A stretch of 56,378 bases of DNA from Caloramator quimbayensis. Its GTDB lineage: Bacteria; Bacillota; Clostridia; Clostridiales; Caloramatoraceae. The DNA lies in assembly GCF_900167605.1 (NCBI RefSeq), contig NZ_FUYH01000017.1:1-56378 (forward strand). Reading direction: 5' to 3'. The position numbers and the translations under genes are program-made. Within the stretch, counting starts at the first letter, position 1. Each line of letters opens with the position of its first letter. Below are positions 7,629 to 17,684 of the stretch, piece after piece. The notes beneath the pieces are model-generated. The model was not told the DNA's origin and did not search any database. It worked only from the letters and a program-made list of their open reading frames with translations.

Positions 7629-8570
7629 TTAATATCCTTTTATTATATCAACGACGTTTTTTAAAGGCTCGCCGTTAATGTACCTTTTAAGGTTATCATA
7701 TATTATATTAAATCTTCTTTCATTTCTCATCTCTGAAATCCAAGAGTTGTGAGGGGTTATTATAACGTTTTCAAGTTCCCAAAGGTGACTGTCAGGTGGC
7801 AGAGGCTCATTTTCAAAAACATCGAGGGCTGCACCTGCTATTATTCCTTCCTTTAGAGCATCTATAAGGTCACATTCCTTTATGATGCTGCCCCTTGATA
7901 TGTTTATTAAAAAGCTGCTGCTTTTAAAGAGTTTTAATCTTTCTTTATTGATTAGATGATAGGTTTTATCAGTAGATGGAATTGATAAAACAACAACATC
8001 AGCTCTATTTAAAACATTATTAAGCTTTTCTAAAGGATAACATTCATTAAAATACTCAGCATTCTTTCCAGTAGTATTTATTCCAAGTATGTTAACACCA
8101 AAGCCTGAAAAACGTTTTGCGGCCTCAACTGCTATGCTTCCAGTTCCTATAAATAATATAGTTTTGTTATAGAGCTCAAGAAGGGAAGTATCGAGTTTAT
8201 ATATTTTATTATCTTGCTTTTTATAAAATTCCTTGCTTTTTTTGAAAAGTTCAAGGGTTTTAAGTACTATCCACTCACCAATAGGTATAGAATAACCAGA
8301 TTTATTGTTTGTAACTGTAATGCCTCTTTTAAGTACAATATCCTTTGGTACCTGATCTATTCCTATGCTTGACAGTTGTATCCATTTTAAATCATAAAAC
8401 TTTGATATATCAATTTTTGAAAATGGATTGTAGCATACGAGTATCTGAGCATCTTCAATATCAGGGGAATTGGAGATAGTTCCTTCGTATTTGTATATAA
8501 GGTTATATCCAAGGTCAGAAACTCTTTGCATTTTTTCAGTACCGTAATCATATGTAAATAAAACCTTCAT
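7629..8570 (-). CDS. D-isomer-specific 2-hydroxyacid dehydrogenase
   Basis: A 313-residue NAD-dependent oxidoreductase. The N-terminal catalytic half includes LKWIQLSSIGIDQVP. The NAD-binding domain has GTGSIAVEAAKRF (about 141-153), which is slightly off the usual GxGxxG spacing motif. The three catalytic residues are in place: Arg in INISRGSIIKE, Glu in ALDVFENEPLPPDS and His in IITPHNSW. The enzyme reduces a 2-keto acid to a D-2-hydroxy acid. It could be phosphoglycerate-, hydroxyisocaproate- or glyoxylate-specific. There is no serC/serB neighbour, so serine biosynthesis is not supported. It is transcribed alone on the minus strand. Confidence 0.88.
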   Translation of the reverse strand: MKVLFTYDYGTEKMQRVSDLGYNLIYKYEGTISNSPDIEDAQILVCYNPFSKIDISKFYDLKWIQLSSIGIDQVPKDIVLKRGITVTNNKSGYSIPIGEWIVLKTLELFKKSKEFYKKQDNKIYKLDTSLLELYNKTILFIGTGSIAVEAAKRFSGFGVNILGINTTGKNAEYFNECYPLEKLNNVLNRADVVVLSIPSTDKTYHLINKERLKLFKSSSFLINISRGSIIKECDLIDALKEGIIAGAALDVFENEPLPPDSHLWELENVIITPHNSWISEMRNERRFNIIYDNLKRYINGEPLKNVVDIIKGY

Positions 8571-8650
8571 ATTATCACCTGCTACTGCTTTTAATATTAT
8601 TATATATTATACAATGAATTAATAAAAAGATTAAATGTAAAAAAAATAAA

Positions 8651-8881
8651 ATGATTGAAGTTACCGATAGCGAAGTTATAATATATAGGTGGTTTTGGAA
8701 AAGAAGAATAAAGAAAGAAAATATAAGAAGCGCCTATGTATCAGATACATTTTATTTAACGATTCGTACCTATGATGGTAGAATCATAGCCTGCGGTAAT
8801 GATTTTATTCTTTGGAGTTATGGAAAAAAATTAGAAATGATAGTTGATGAAGCTTTTGCTTCATCCATTTTTTTAAAATAG
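8651..8881 (+). CDS. Small hypothetical protein, 76 aa, possible PH-like fold
   Basis: A short frame beginning MIEVTDSEVIIYRWFWKRR with alternating hydrophobic and charged residues that suggest a beta-rich PH-like domain, ending in a helix (LEMIVDEAFASS). No clear Shine-Dalgarno site precedes the ATG, so it may be weakly translated or start elsewhere. It lies between a minus-strand dehydrogenase and aroD. I do not recognise a family with certainty. Confidence 0.45.
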   Translation: MIEVTDSEVIIYRWFWKRRIKKENIRSAYVSDTFYLTIRTYDGRIIACGNDFILWSYGKKLEMIVDEAFASSIFLK

Positions 8882-8979
8882 TTTATTTTTTTATCTATCT
8901 TTTATCTAATCATAACTTCTTTACTGAGTATGAAATTGCTGGTATTATATAAAAAAAGCTTAAAAATGAAGGGATATAT

Positions 8980-9741
8980 ATGAGTAAAACTTTAAAAATA
9001 AGAGATATTATAATCGGGGAAGGGATACCTAAGATTTGCACATCATTAGTTGATAGTACTATTGATGATTTGATTGAAGAATCATATAATTTAAAAAAAT
9101 ACGATTTGGATTTAGTAGAATGGAGAGCAGATTTTTATGAGGATATATATGAAATAGAAAAGGTTGAAAAGGCTCTTATTAGTATAAGAAAGATTATTTA
9201 TGATAAGCCATTAATTTTTACCTTTAGAAGCGGGAAAGAAGGTGGAGCTAAAAATATAGATGAATCATACTATTTTGAATTAATTGATTTAATATTAAAA
9301 ACAAAACTTGCAGATATTGTTGATATTGAGCTTTTAAGATGTGAAGAAAAGGTCAAAGATACAATAGATAAAGCCTGTAAAAACGGTATAGCTGTTATTT
9401 TATCTTATCATAATATTTATAATACTCCTTCAAGGGATGAAATATTAAACTATATAAATAAAGCAGACAATTTAGGTGCAGATATTATTAAGGTTTCAGT
9501 AATGGCTAAATCAACAAAAGATGTTATTACATTATTAGAGTCTGCATGTGCTGCAAAGGAAAATATTCAAAAGCCTTTTATTGCAATTTCCATGGGTAAA
9601 AAAGGAATTATAAGCCGAATATCAGGGGAGATATTTGGTTCCTGTATAACCTTTGGTTCTGTAAAAAATAAAAGTGCATTAGGACAGATTCATGTGGAAG
9701 ATTTAAAAGCTATAATAAGCATTATTCACAAAAATTTATAA
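8980..9741 (+). CDS. aroD: 3-Dehydroquinate dehydratase, type I
   Basis: Catalyses the third step of the shikimate pathway through a Schiff base. At 253 residues it has the usual length. Motifs are KICTSLVDSTIDDLIEE, DLDLVEWRADFYED (substrate Glu/Arg region), LIFTFRSGKEGG, the catalytic His in VILSYHNIYNTPSRDEI (about 143), the Schiff-base Lys in GADIIKVSVMAKS (about 170) and FIAISMGKKGIISRI. Other aro genes are absent nearby, so it stands alone. A GAAGGG site lies about 8 bases upstream of the ATG. The product is secure. Confidence 0.96.
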   Translation: MSKTLKIRDIIIGEGIPKICTSLVDSTIDDLIEESYNLKKYDLDLVEWRADFYEDIYEIEKVEKALISIRKIIYDKPLIFTFRSGKEGGAKNIDESYYFELIDLILKTKLADIVDIELLRCEEKVKDTIDKACKNGIAVILSYHNIYNTPSRDEILNYINKADNLGADIIKVSVMAKSTKDVITLLESACAAKENIQKPFIAISMGKKGIISRISGEIFGSCITFGSVKNKSALGQIHVEDLKAIISIIHKNL

Positions 9742-9902
9742 TATTAAATTTTACTTCTATGAAAATTTAAGAAAGAATACAATAAATATAGATTGTTTTC
9801 TTACAATTTGGAAAAACGGTAAATTTTTGTTTTAAAATAGTTTATTCATATCTTGTGATGTATATAATTAGTGGAATATAATTAAAAAAAAGAATAAGTT
9901 AT

Positions 9903-10037
9903 TCTCCGAATTATAATTCCTAAGGCTTTGGCTATGGATTATAATCGATGGGTATTGTTGGAAACGGCAGTGCCTTCCGCGTTTGAAAAGGGGAATTAAT
10001 GGTTCTCCTTTTACATATATGTGAAAGGGGTTTTTTT
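9903..10037 (+). promoter_or_regulatory. Molybdenum/tungsten cofactor (Moco) riboswitch with terminator
   Basis: Conserved Moco-RNA segments are present in order: CTCCGA (9904-9909), CCTAAGGCTTTGGC (9919-9932), GATGGGTATTGTTGGAAACG (9947-9966) and AGTGCCTTCCGC (9969-9980). An expression platform follows: an imperfect hairpin at 10005-10030 (CTCCTTTTACAT / ATGTGAAAGGGG) and seven Ts running into the tupA start codon. The hairpin also buries the tupA ribosome site, so both transcription and translation could be shut when cofactor is abundant. Position before a tungstate importer and cofactor genes supports sensing of Moco or its tungsten analogue. Confidence 0.88.
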
Positions 10038-10868
10038 ATGAAAAAAAATTTAACTAAATTTTTTTACTTTTCTGTAATTTTCATTTTTTGTCTATCTTTT
10101 TTATCATGCACTTCTGTTAACGAAAAGAGCTTTATACTCGCAACAACAACAAGCACACAGGATTCAGGACTTTTAGATTACATACTCCCAGTATTTGAAA
10201 AAGAAACAGGTATAAAAGTTAAGGTAGTTGCAAAAGGTACAGGAGAAGCATTAGAGATGGGAAAAAGAGGAGATGCTGACTGCCTTTTGGTACATGCAAA
10301 GTCAAAGGAAGAGCAGTTTGTAAATGATGGATATGCTCTTAAAAGATATGATGTTATGTACAATGATTTTGTAATAGTAGGCCCTAAAGAGGATAGAGCC
10401 CAAATAAAGTCTACAGGTAATGATCCTTTGCTCGCTTTTAAAAAGATATATGAAAATAAGGTAGCTTTTATTTCGAGGGGTGATGAATCGGGAACCCATA
10501 CAAAAGAAAAGGAGATTTGGAAAAAATTAAATATAAACATTAAGGGCGAATGGTATATTTCAGCTGGAACAGGAATGGGAGCTGTACTTAAAATGGCTGA
10601 TGAAAAAAAAGCTTATACTTTAACCGACAGGGCTACATATCTTTCTATGAAGGATAAAATAAGTCTTGTAATTCTTGTAGAAAAAAACCCTATATTATAT
10701 AACCAATATGGAATAATGATGGTAAACCCTAAAAAGCATAAAATAAAGGAAAAGGAAGTACAAACCTTTATAGACTGGATTTTATCAGATAAAACTCAAA
10801 AACTTATAGGGGAATACGGAAGGGACAAATATGGACAATCCCTCTTTATACCAAATGCAAAAAAATAG
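10038..10868 (+). CDS. tupA: Tungstate ABC transporter substrate-binding lipoprotein
   Basis: Captures tungstate outside the cell for the TupBC importer. I place the start at the ATG at 10038 (GAAAGGGG site 7 bases upstream); this gives a signal peptide ending FLSC, a lipobox. The mature protein opens FILATTTSTQDSGLLDYILP, the signature of TupA, followed by VKVVAKGTGEALEMGKRGDADCLL, VHAKSKEEQFV, YNDFVIVGP and SRGDESGTHTKEKEIW. TupA differs from the molybdate protein ModA by this TTTST ligand region, though metal choice cannot be proven by eye. First gene after the riboswitch. Confidence 0.94.
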   Translation: MKKNLTKFFYFSVIFIFCLSFLSCTSVNEKSFILATTTSTQDSGLLDYILPVFEKETGIKVKVVAKGTGEALEMGKRGDADCLLVHAKSKEEQFVNDGYALKRYDVMYNDFVIVGPKEDRAQIKSTGNDPLLAFKKIYENKVAFISRGDESGTHTKEKEIWKKLNINIKGEWYISAGTGMGAVLKMADEKKAYTLTDRATYLSMKDKISLVILVEKNPILYNQYGIMMVNPKKHKIKEKEVQTFIDWILSDKTQKLIGEYGRDKYGQSLFIPNAKK

Positions 10869-10877
10869 GAGAAGGTT

Positions 10878-11519
10878 ATGGCAAGTGAAATTTTACCTGT
10901 AATTTTTTTATCACTGATTGTTTCATTTACATCGACATTTATTGCATCTGTTATTGGAATATCAGCTGCAGTACCCTTTTCTATTAAGAATTTTAAACTA
11001 AAAAAATATATCTTAAGAATTAATGAAGTGTTAATGAGCATGCCTCCTGTTCTTATGGGGCTTATAGTATATGTGGTTCTTTCAAAGGAGGGGTCTTTAG
11101 GCAATTATAATCTTTTATTTACCCCATTTGCTATGATAATTGCCCAGACTTTATTGGTAATGCCGATAGTTTTTACACTTACAGTATCATCACTATCTAA
11201 AGTTTCTGTTGAGATTATGAAAAACTGCAAAGTCCTTGGCGCAGGAAGATTTGAGATTTTTATATCTATTATTAATGAATGCAGGATGCAGATTCTTTCA
11301 ATAATAACAACAGGCTTTGGAAGGGCAATATCAGAGGTTGGGGCTGTAATGATGGTAGGGGGAAATATAAAAGGCCATACAAGGGTTATGACAACTTTTA
11401 TAGCCTTTGAAACAGGGAAGGGAAACTTTAGGGAAGCTTTTATTATAGGAGGGATACTTCTTTTTATATCTTTAATTGTAAATACCCTTATACACTGTTT
11501 TAAGGGGGAAGCGGAATGA
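10878..11519 (+). CDS. tupB: Tungstate ABC transporter permease
   Basis: A 213-residue inner-membrane permease with about five hydrophobic helices. The cytoplasmic ATPase-contact loop is visible near residues 115-160 (KNCKVLGAGRFEIFISIINE and GFGRAISEVGAVMMVGGN), the EAA-type motif of tungstate/molybdate permeases. It begins 9 bases after tupA with AGGAG upstream and ends in an ATGA overlap with the ATPase gene, so the three transport genes are translationally linked. Length and motif order match TupB rather than the longer ModB. Confidence 0.93.
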   Translation: MASEILPVIFLSLIVSFTSTFIASVIGISAAVPFSIKNFKLKKYILRINEVLMSMPPVLMGLIVYVVLSKEGSLGNYNLLFTPFAMIIAQTLLVMPIVFTLTVSSLSKVSVEIMKNCKVLGAGRFEIFISIINECRMQILSIITTGFGRAISEVGAVMMVGGNIKGHTRVMTTFIAFETGKGNFREAFIIGGILLFISLIVNTLIHCFKGEAE

Positions 11520-12142
11520 GTGTTAGAATATGCAATATACAAAAGACTTATAACAGTAAAAGAGTTTTAGATATAGAAAACTACCATTTTAAAGAAAATT
11601 ATATATATGTTATAAGAGGTAAAAATGGAGAAGGGAAAAGCACTCTTTTAAACATTATAGCAGGCATTGAAAAACCAGACTATGGAGAAGTTTTATATGA
11701 TTTTAAGACAGACTGTTTAAGATATGATATTTCTATGATGCTTCAAAAACCATATTTATTTAATACAACAGTATATGAGAATATAATTATGGGATTAAAA
11801 TACAGAAAGATAAATAAAAATGAAATAGATAAAAGGCTGAAAAGATACTGCAGCTATTTTAAAATGGGTGAGCTTATGAATAAAAACGCTAAAAAACTGT
11901 CAGGAGGGGAAAGTCAAAGAGTTGCTCTTTTAAGGAGTGCAATACTTGAATCAAAGCTAATGCTCCTTGATGAACCAACTTCCAGTATGGACTATGAAAA
12001 TACTTTAATGGCAGAAAAACTTATTTTGGATATGAAAAATAAAGGCTCAACTATTATAATGGTTACTCATGATATGAGTCAGGCAAAAAGGATTGGCGAT
12101 AAAATAATACTTTTAGAGGATGGGAGGATAAATTATGATTAG
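11516..12142 (+). CDS. tupC: Tungstate ABC transporter ATP-binding protein
   Basis: A 208-residue ABC ATPase energising TupAB. Walker A is RGKNGEGKSTLL (about 35-46), the Q-loop is MLQKPYLFN, the signature is KLSGGESQRVALLRSA (about 125-140), Walker B is LMLLDEPTSSMD and the switch His is in IIMVTHDMSQ. It lacks the C-terminal TOBE/MOP domain of ModC, so metal feedback is unlikely to act on this subunit and probably operates through the riboswitch. It overlaps tupB by 4 bases and the next gene by 8. Confidence 0.93.
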   Translation: MSVRICNIQKTYNSKRVLDIENYHFKENYIYVIRGKNGEGKSTLLNIIAGIEKPDYGEVLYDFKTDCLRYDISMMLQKPYLFNTTVYENIIMGLKYRKINKNEIDKRLKRYCSYFKMGELMNKNAKKLSGGESQRVALLRSAILESKLMLLDEPTSSMDYENTLMAEKLILDMKNKGSTIIMVTHDMSQAKRIGDKIILLEDGRINYD

Positions 12143-12623
12143 TGCAGCAGTTCTTACAATAAGCGATAAGGGCTCAAAGGGAGAGAGGGAGGACATTACG
12201 GGAAAAGATTTAAAGGAGCTTTTAGAGTCCTCAAATTACAGCGTTGAATATTACAAAATAATTCCTGATGAAATTGAGGAAATAAAAAGGGAGCTTATTT
12301 ATATCTGCGATGAGCTTAAACTAAACTTGATACTTACAAATGGGGGGACAGGCTTTTCAAAGAGGGATGTAACCCCGGAGGCAACCCTTTCAGTAATTGA
12401 AAAAAACGCTATAGGTATTGCAGAGGCTATGAGATATAATTCACTTAAAATTACTCCAAAGGCAATGCTGTCAAGGGCAGCAGCGGGAATTAGGAAGGAT
12501 ACCCTTATTATAAATCTTCCAGGAAGCCCAAAGGGTGCAGTTGAAAATTTTAAATCTATAATGGATGCAATTCCCCATGGAATAGATATTTTAACAGGTA
12601 AGGCAAAAGAATGTGCAAGATAA
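12135..12623 (+). CDS. Molybdopterin adenylyltransferase (MogA/MoaB family)
   Basis: Adenylates molybdopterin before metal insertion. The 162-residue protein begins AAVLTISDKGSKGEREDITG (the typical SD.G...D.SG region), continues LILTNGGTGFSKRDVTPEAT (the TGGTG substrate loop, about 68-87) and closes with TLIINLPGSPKGAVENFKSI. MogA and MoaB are hard to separate by sequence; both can do the reaction. A GGGAGG site lies within the tupC 3' end, and the genes overlap by 8 bases. Translational coupling with tungstate uptake is consistent with a tungsten-cofactor role. Confidence 0.9.
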   Translation: MISAAVLTISDKGSKGEREDITGKDLKELLESSNYSVEYYKIIPDEIEEIKRELIYICDELKLNLILTNGGTGFSKRDVTPEATLSVIEKNAIGIAEAMRYNSLKITPKAMLSRAAAGIRKDTLIINLPGSPKGAVENFKSIMDAIPHGIDILTGKAKECAR

Positions 12624-12635
12624 GGGGCTGATAGT

Positions 12636-13859
12636 GTGGAACTTTTTAAGGTTGCAGACTTAGATGAAGCACTGAATATAGTTTTAGATAACAATAAAAT
12701 CTCTTTAGGTTATGAAGAGATTGATATTTTAAATTCCTTAGACAGAGTTTTATATGAGGATATAGTATCCCCCCTTAATGTACCTGATTTTAGAAGGTCA
12801 ACGGTAGATGGTTATGCAGTAAGATTTAAGGATACAATAGGCGCTAGTGAATCTATTCCAGCAATGTTAAACCTTAAGGGTGAGGTTGTAATGGGAAAGG
12901 CTGCAGATAGGGATATAAAAGAGGGAGAATGTGTGTACGTCCCAACAGGAGGGATGCTTCCTTATGGCAGTGATGCAGTTGTTATGATTGAGTATACTGA
13001 AAAGCTTGATGATGAAACGATTTTAATAAACTCACCTGTACCTTTTTTAGAAAACGTTGTTGAAATAGGAGAGGATGTTAAAAAAGATGAGATTATATTA
13101 AAAAAAGGAAGTATTATCAGACCTTTTGAAATAGGAGTTATGTCAAGCCTTGGAATTAAAAAAGTTAAAGTCTATAAAAAAGCAGTTATTGGGATAATAT
13201 CAACGGGCAATGAGGTTTTAGATATAAATGAAAATCTTACTTTAGGAAAAATCTATGATATAAACTCTTATCTTCTAATGTCTTTAGTAAAAAAGGATAT
13301 GGCAGAGGCTAAAAGCTACGGGATAGTAAAGGATGAGTATGATTTACTTAAAGGTATATTAAATAAAGCTTTAGATGAGTGCGATATAGTACTGATTTCA
13401 GGAGGAAGTTCTGTTGGCAAAAAGGATGAAACATTTAAAGTTTTAAACTCCTTTGATGATTTGGGGGTTTTAATCCACGGCATAGCAATAAAACCAGGAA
13501 AGCCAACCCTTATCGCAAGATGCAAAGGTAAAATAGTTTTTGGCCTTCCAGGGCACCCTTTAGCCTGCAGTGTTATTTATATTAGCCTTGTTAAAAAATA
13601 TATACAAAGCCTTGTAAGCTTTTTTGAAAAAGAAATTCCTTTAAGCTGCACCTTTGGACTTAATTATCATAAAGCAAAGGGAAGGGAGGAATATCTTCCT
13701 GTTAATTTAATAGATGAATATGGAGAGTTAAAAGCATACCCTGTATTTACAAAATCAGGGCTTATAACTGGGTTTTCTAAGGCAGAAGGTTATATAGTAA
13801 TACCTAAAAATGAAGAAGGACTTAGGGAAAATCAGAGGGTTTATGTTTATAGATTATAG
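12636..13859 (+). CDS. moeA: Molybdopterin molybdenumtransferase MoeA
   Basis: Inserts molybdate or tungstate into adenylated molybdopterin. The 407-residue protein has the MoeA domain order: an N-terminal lobe with DFRRSTVDGYAVR (about 46-58), a beta-barrel with YVPTGGMLPYGSDAVVMIEY (about 100-119), a MogA-like catalytic domain with GIISTGNEV, GKIYDINSYLL, ISGGSSVGKKDET and [15 protein letters not shown], and the C-terminal domain. The start is a GTG at 12636. This is the shorter of two adjacent MoeA genes; paired MoeA paralogs are often seen where tungsten is used. Confidence 0.93.
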   Translation: MELFKVADLDEALNIVLDNNKISLGYEEIDILNSLDRVLYEDIVSPLNVPDFRRSTVDGYAVRFKDTIGASESIPAMLNLKGEVVMGKAADRDIKEGECVYVPTGGMLPYGSDAVVMIEYTEKLDDETILINSPVPFLENVVEIGEDVKKDEIILKKGSIIRPFEIGVMSSLGIKKVKVYKKAVIGIISTGNEVLDINENLTLGKIYDINSYLLMSLVKKDMAEAKSYGIVKDEYDLLKGILNKALDECDIVLISGGSSVGKKDETFKVLNSFDDLGVLIHGIAIKPGKPTLIARCKGKIVFGLPGHPLACSVIYISLVKKYIQSLVSFFEKEIPLSCTFGLNYHKAKGREEYLPVNLIDEYGELKAYPVFTKSGLITGFSKAEGYIVIPKNEEGLRENQRVYVYRL

Positions 13860-13868
13860 GAGGATATT

Positions 13869-15782
13869 ATGTCAAACATATATTTATCAAATTATGAGCT
13901 TAATGATGCTCTTAATATTTATTTTTCAAATTTTGATTTTAAAGAAAAACTTGAAAGGGAAGAAATTTTAACCTGTGAATCTTGCGGGAGAGTAACATCA
14001 AAGGCGGTATATGCAAAAATATCCTATCCTTTTTATAACTCATCGGCTATGGATGGTATTGCTGTTAAAAGCGAAAAAACTATTGGTGCTACGGAAAAGA
14101 ATATGATAGAGCTTTATGAAAATGAGGACTACATAGTTGTTGATACAGGAGATCCTATACCTAAAGGCTTCGACAGCGTTATTATGGTTGAAGATATTAT
14201 AAAGGTTAAAGAGGGCTGCGTAAAAATATACAAAAGTGTCCTGCCCTATGAGAATATAAGGCCTATTGGTGAAGATATTGTGCAAAATACATTAATCCTT
14301 CCATCAAACCATAAAATAAGGGCAGTAGATATTGGGGCTCTTCTTTGCGGGGGAGTAAATAGTATAAAGGTCTATAAAAAGCCTAAAGTAGGCATAATAC
14401 CAACAGGAACGGAAATAGTAGAGCCTGCTTTAGACCTTAAGGTTGGGGACATAATAGAGTCAAATTCGAGGGTTTTTAGTGCCCTTATTAATGAATGGGG
14501 AGGAGAGGCTTTAAGATACGATATAGTAAAAGATGATTATGAAAAAATAAAAGCTGCAATAATAAAAGCAGTTGATGAAAACGACATAGTTTTAATAAAT
14601 GCAGGCTCCTCTGCAGGAAGAGAGGATTTTACATATAGCATTATAAATGAGCTTGGAAAGGTTTTTATCCATGGAATTGCAATAAAGCCAGGAAAGCCTG
14701 TTATACTTGGGAAAATAAAGGATAAGCCTGTTATTGGTATACCAGGATATCCCGTTTCAGCCTATATTATTATGGAAAACATAGTAAAACCCCTTTTGGA
14801 AAAATATCAGGGACTTTTACATGATGAGGGGGATATAAAAGAGGCAGTTCTTTCAAGGAGAATAGTATCTTCGTTAAAACATCTTGAGTTTGTAAGAGTA
14901 AAGCTTGGATTCGTTGCTGATAAGCTTATTGCAACGCCTCTAAACAGGGGTGCTGGGGCAACTATGTCCTTAGTTAATGCTGATGGAATACTTAAAATTC
15001 CTCAAAACTGTGAAGGGTTAGAGGCAGGAAGCAAAGTTAAAGTTAATCTTTTGAAAAAAACAAATGAGATAAAAAATACAATAGTAGTAATAGGAAGCCA
15101 TGATCCTATAGTTGATGTTGTTTCAGATTTATTAAAGAAAAGTGATGGAGGATACTCCCTATCCTCATCCCACGTTGGAAGCATGGGAGGAATACTATCT
15201 TTAAAAAAGCAAGAATGTCATATTGCACCTATCCATCTTCTTGATATGGAAAGCGGGGAATATAATATTCCTTATATAAATAAATATTTAAAGGGTATGG
15301 ATATTGCGCTTATTAAAGGCGTTAAAAGGATTCAGGGGTTTATGGTTAAAAAAGGAAATCCATATAATATAAAAGACTTAAGGGATGTAGCAGAGCTTAA
15401 ATTAAGATATATAAACAGGCAAAAAGGCTCAGGGACAAGGCTTTTGCTTGACTATAATTTAAAAAAGCTTGGAATAGATTTCAGTATGATTTCAGGCTAT
15501 GAAAGGGAGGAGTTTACCCATCTTGGAGTTGCTGCATCAATTAAAGAAGATGATGCCGACTGCGGCATGGGGGTATACTCTGCAGCCAAGCTTATGGATC
15601 TTGATTTTATACCAGTATGCAGTGAAGAATATGATTTTGCAGTACCTGAATCTTATCTAGAAATGCCAATGATTAAAAAATTTATTGAAGTTATAAAAAG
15701 TGAGGAGTTTTTTAAAGAACTTGACAGACTTGGAGGATATGACTACTTAGAATGCGGAAAGATAGTAAAGGTTAGGGGATGA
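13869..15782 (+). CDS. MoeA fused to a C-terminal periplasmic-binding-protein-like domain
   Basis: Residues 1 to about 395 are a second MoeA ([70 protein letters not shown]). Residues about 400-630 form a PBP/LysR-substrate-binding-like domain: [88 protein letters not shown]. At 637 residues it is the usual length for this fusion, known in many anaerobes. The extra domain resembles the ligand-binding part of ModE-like or TupA-like proteins and may bind the oxyanion or cofactor (inference). It follows moeA by 9 bases with an AGGAGG site. Confidence 0.93.
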   Translation: MSNIYLSNYELNDALNIYFSNFDFKEKLEREEILTCESCGRVTSKAVYAKISYPFYNSSAMDGIAVKSEKTIGATEKNMIELYENEDYIVVDTGDPIPKGFDSVIMVEDIIKVKEGCVKIYKSVLPYENIRPIGEDIVQNTLILPSNHKIRAVDIGALLCGGVNSIKVYKKPKVGIIPTGTEIVEPALDLKVGDIIESNSRVFSALINEWGGEALRYDIVKDDYEKIKAAIIKAVDENDIVLINAGSSAGREDFTYSIINELGKVFIHGIAIKPGKPVILGKIKDKPVIGIPGYPVSAYIIMENIVKPLLEKYQGLLHDEGDIKEAVLSRRIVSSLKHLEFVRVKLGFVADKLIATPLNRGAGATMSLVNADGILKIPQNCEGLEAGSKVKVNLLKKTNEIKNTIVVIGSHDPIVDVVSDLLKKSDGGYSLSSSHVGSMGGILSLKKQECHIAPIHLLDMESGEYNIPYINKYLKGMDIALIKGVKRIQGFMVKKGNPYNIKDLRDVAELKLRYINRQKGSGTRLLLDYNLKKLGIDFSMISGYEREEFTHLGVAASIKEDDADCGMGVYSAAKLMDLDFIPVCSEEYDFAVPESYLEMPMIKKFIEVIKSEEFFKELDRLGGYDYLECGKIVKVRG

Positions 15783-15786
15783 GATT

Positions 15787-16746
15787 GTGAAGGATGGATG
15801 GGGAAGAGATATAAATTATATAAGGATTTCGGTAACCGACAGATGCAACTTAAGATGTATATACTGCATGCCTTTGGAAGGTGTTGAAAAAAAGGAGCAT
15901 GATGATATATTAAGGCATGAAGATATATTAAAAATTGTAAAATGCTGTGCAAAGCTTGGAATTAATAAAATAAGGTTAACGGGAGGAGAACCATTAATAG
16001 TTAAGGATATAGACAGGCTTATATATGAAATAAGCAAAGTAGAGGGAATTTACGATATAGGAATTACAACGAACGGCATTTTGTTAAAGGATATGGCAGG
16101 GGATTTAAAAAAGTGCGGACTTAAAAGAGTAAACATAAGCCTTGACACATTGGATGAGGAAAAATTTAAAAAAATTACAAGAAGAGGGCAGCTTAAAAAT
16201 GTTTTAGATGCAATTGAAGAGTGCCTTAGAATTGGCTTGAGCCCTGTAAAGATAAATACAGTGCTTATAAGAGGAATAAACGATAATGAGATTGAGGATA
16301 TTATGAATCTTACAAGAAAGTATCCTTTAGATGTTCGCTTTATTGAGCTTATGCCCATAGGAGAAGGGGAGAAATATTATAAGGATGGATTTATATCAAG
16401 CGAAGAGATAATAAAAAATCATAAAAGCCTTATTCCTCTTGGAAGAAAAAAGGGAGAGACAGCAGAAAATTATAAGCTTTCTGATGCAATAGGGAAAATA
16501 GGTTTTATAAGCCCTTTAAGCTGCAAATTCTGCGACAGCTGCAACAGAATAAGGCTTACCTCAACAGGAACTATAAAGCCATGCCTTCACTCTGAAAAAG
16601 AGTACAGCATAAGGGAATATTTAAACAGTGAGGATATGCTTTTGATGGCGATTAAAAACTCTATATTAAATAAGCCTAAGGAACATTATCTTGAGGAAAA
16701 TGAGAAAAGCTTCAGTAAAAAAATGATGTTTCAAATAGGAGGTTAA
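15787..16746 (+). CDS. moaA: GTP 3',8-cyclase MoaA
   Basis: A radical-SAM enzyme starting cofactor synthesis from GTP. The 319-residue protein has the N-terminal cluster motif [19 protein letters not shown] (Cys triad about 20-27), [42 protein letters not shown] and [10 protein letters not shown]. The C-terminal second 4Fe-4S site is [18 protein letters not shown] with a later Cys (IKPCLHS). It ends in the conserved GG tail that MoaA needs for action with MoaC. The start is a GTG at 15787, four bases after the previous stop. All key residues are intact. Confidence 0.96.
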   Translation: MKDGWGRDINYIRISVTDRCNLRCIYCMPLEGVEKKEHDDILRHEDILKIVKCCAKLGINKIRLTGGEPLIVKDIDRLIYEISKVEGIYDIGITTNGILLKDMAGDLKKCGLKRVNISLDTLDEEKFKKITRRGQLKNVLDAIEECLRIGLSPVKINTVLIRGINDNEIEDIMNLTRKYPLDVRFIELMPIGEGEKYYKDGFISSEEIIKNHKSLIPLGRKKGETAENYKLSDAIGKIGFISPLSCKFCDSCNRIRLTSTGTIKPCLHSEKEYSIREYLNSEDMLLMAIKNSILNKPKEHYLEENEKSFSKKMMFQIGG

Positions 16747-16747
16747 A

Positions 16748-17227
16748 ATGGAATTTACGCATATAAATAAAGAAGGAAGAGCAAGGATGGTAGATGTGAG
16801 CTTAAAGGATGAAACTTTAAGGGAGGCTGTAGCAAAAGGATATGTATACATGAAAAAAGAAACTTTAGAAAAGATAAAGGAGGGGAGCATTAAAAAAGGA
16901 GATGTTCTATCCGTTGCACAGGTTGGTGGAATAATGGGTGCAAAGAGGACAAGCGATATAATTCCAATGTGCCATCCAATTATGATGACAGGGTGCGACA
17001 TTAGCTTTAAGCTAAATTTTGAAAAAGACAGAGTTGAAATAACATCAACGGTTAAAACAGTAGGACAAACAGGAGTTGAAATGGAGGCACTAAGTGCTGT
17101 AAGTATAGCTGCCTTAACTATTTATGATATGTGTAAGGCAATTGACAGAGAGATGATTATATCTGATATAAAGCTTATGAAAAAGTCTGGAGGAAAATCA
17201 GGAATTTTTGAAAGGAAGGAGGATTAA
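16748..17227 (+). CDS. moaC: Cyclic pyranopterin monophosphate synthase MoaC
   Basis: Converts the MoaA product to cPMP. The 159-residue protein has [41 protein letters not shown] (about 57-76, with the catalytic Lys and His), [20 protein letters not shown] and [20 protein letters not shown], all canonical. It begins one base after moaA stops, with AGGAGG in the moaA 3' end. With MoaA it supplies cPMP, but no moaD or moaE for the next step is in this window. Confidence 0.96.
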   Translation: MEFTHINKEGRARMVDVSLKDETLREAVAKGYVYMKKETLEKIKEGSIKKGDVLSVAQVGGIMGAKRTSDIIPMCHPIMMTGCDISFKLNFEKDRVEITSTVKTVGQTGVEMEALSAVSIAALTIYDMCKAIDREMIISDIKLMKKSGGKSGIFERKED

Positions 17228-17228
17228 T

Positions 17229-17666
17229 ATGGCAAAGGTTTTAGCAGTTAATATAAGTTCAAAAAAAGGGGAGATAAAACATCCAATAAAAGAGGGGTAT
17301 TTTAGAGAAAATCACGGCCTTGAGGGAGATGCCCATGCAGGAAACTGGCACAGGCAGGTAAGCCTTCTTGGAAAGGAGAGCATCGACAAAATGAAGGCCC
17401 TTGGTATTGAGGGGCTTTGCACTGGAAAATTTGCTGAAAACATTACAACCGAGGGGATTGAGCTTTATAAGCTTCCAATTGGTACAAAACTTAAAATAGG
17501 AGAAACTATAATGGAGGTAACACAAATAGGGAAAGAGTGCCATGCAGGATGCCAGATAAGAAACATTGTTGGGGACTGCATTATGCCAAGGGAAGGTATA
17601 TTTACAAAGGTTTTAAAGAGCGGATATGTAAGGGACGGGGATGAAATAGAAATTTTACAAGAATAA
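17229..17666 (+). CDS. MOSC domain protein
   Basis: A stand-alone MOSC domain of 145 residues. I place the start at the ATG at 17229 because AAGGAGG lies 6 bases before it; the frame is open further upstream into moaC. Typical features are GLEGDAHAGNWHRQVSLLGKES (about 30-51), KFAENITTEGIELYKLPIG and the conserved Cys motif GKECHAGCQIRN followed by GDCIMPREGIF. MOSC domains bind molybdenum cofactor sulfur or act as carriers; in this setting it may chaperone or modify the Mo/W cofactor. Exact role is unknown. Confidence 0.9.
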   Translation: MAKVLAVNISSKKGEIKHPIKEGYFRENHGLEGDAHAGNWHRQVSLLGKESIDKMKALGIEGLCTGKFAENITTEGIELYKLPIGTKLKIGETIMEVTQIGKECHAGCQIRNIVGDCIMPREGIFTKVLKSGYVRDGDEIEILQE

Positions 17667-17684
17667 TTAATAGGAGTGTTTTAT

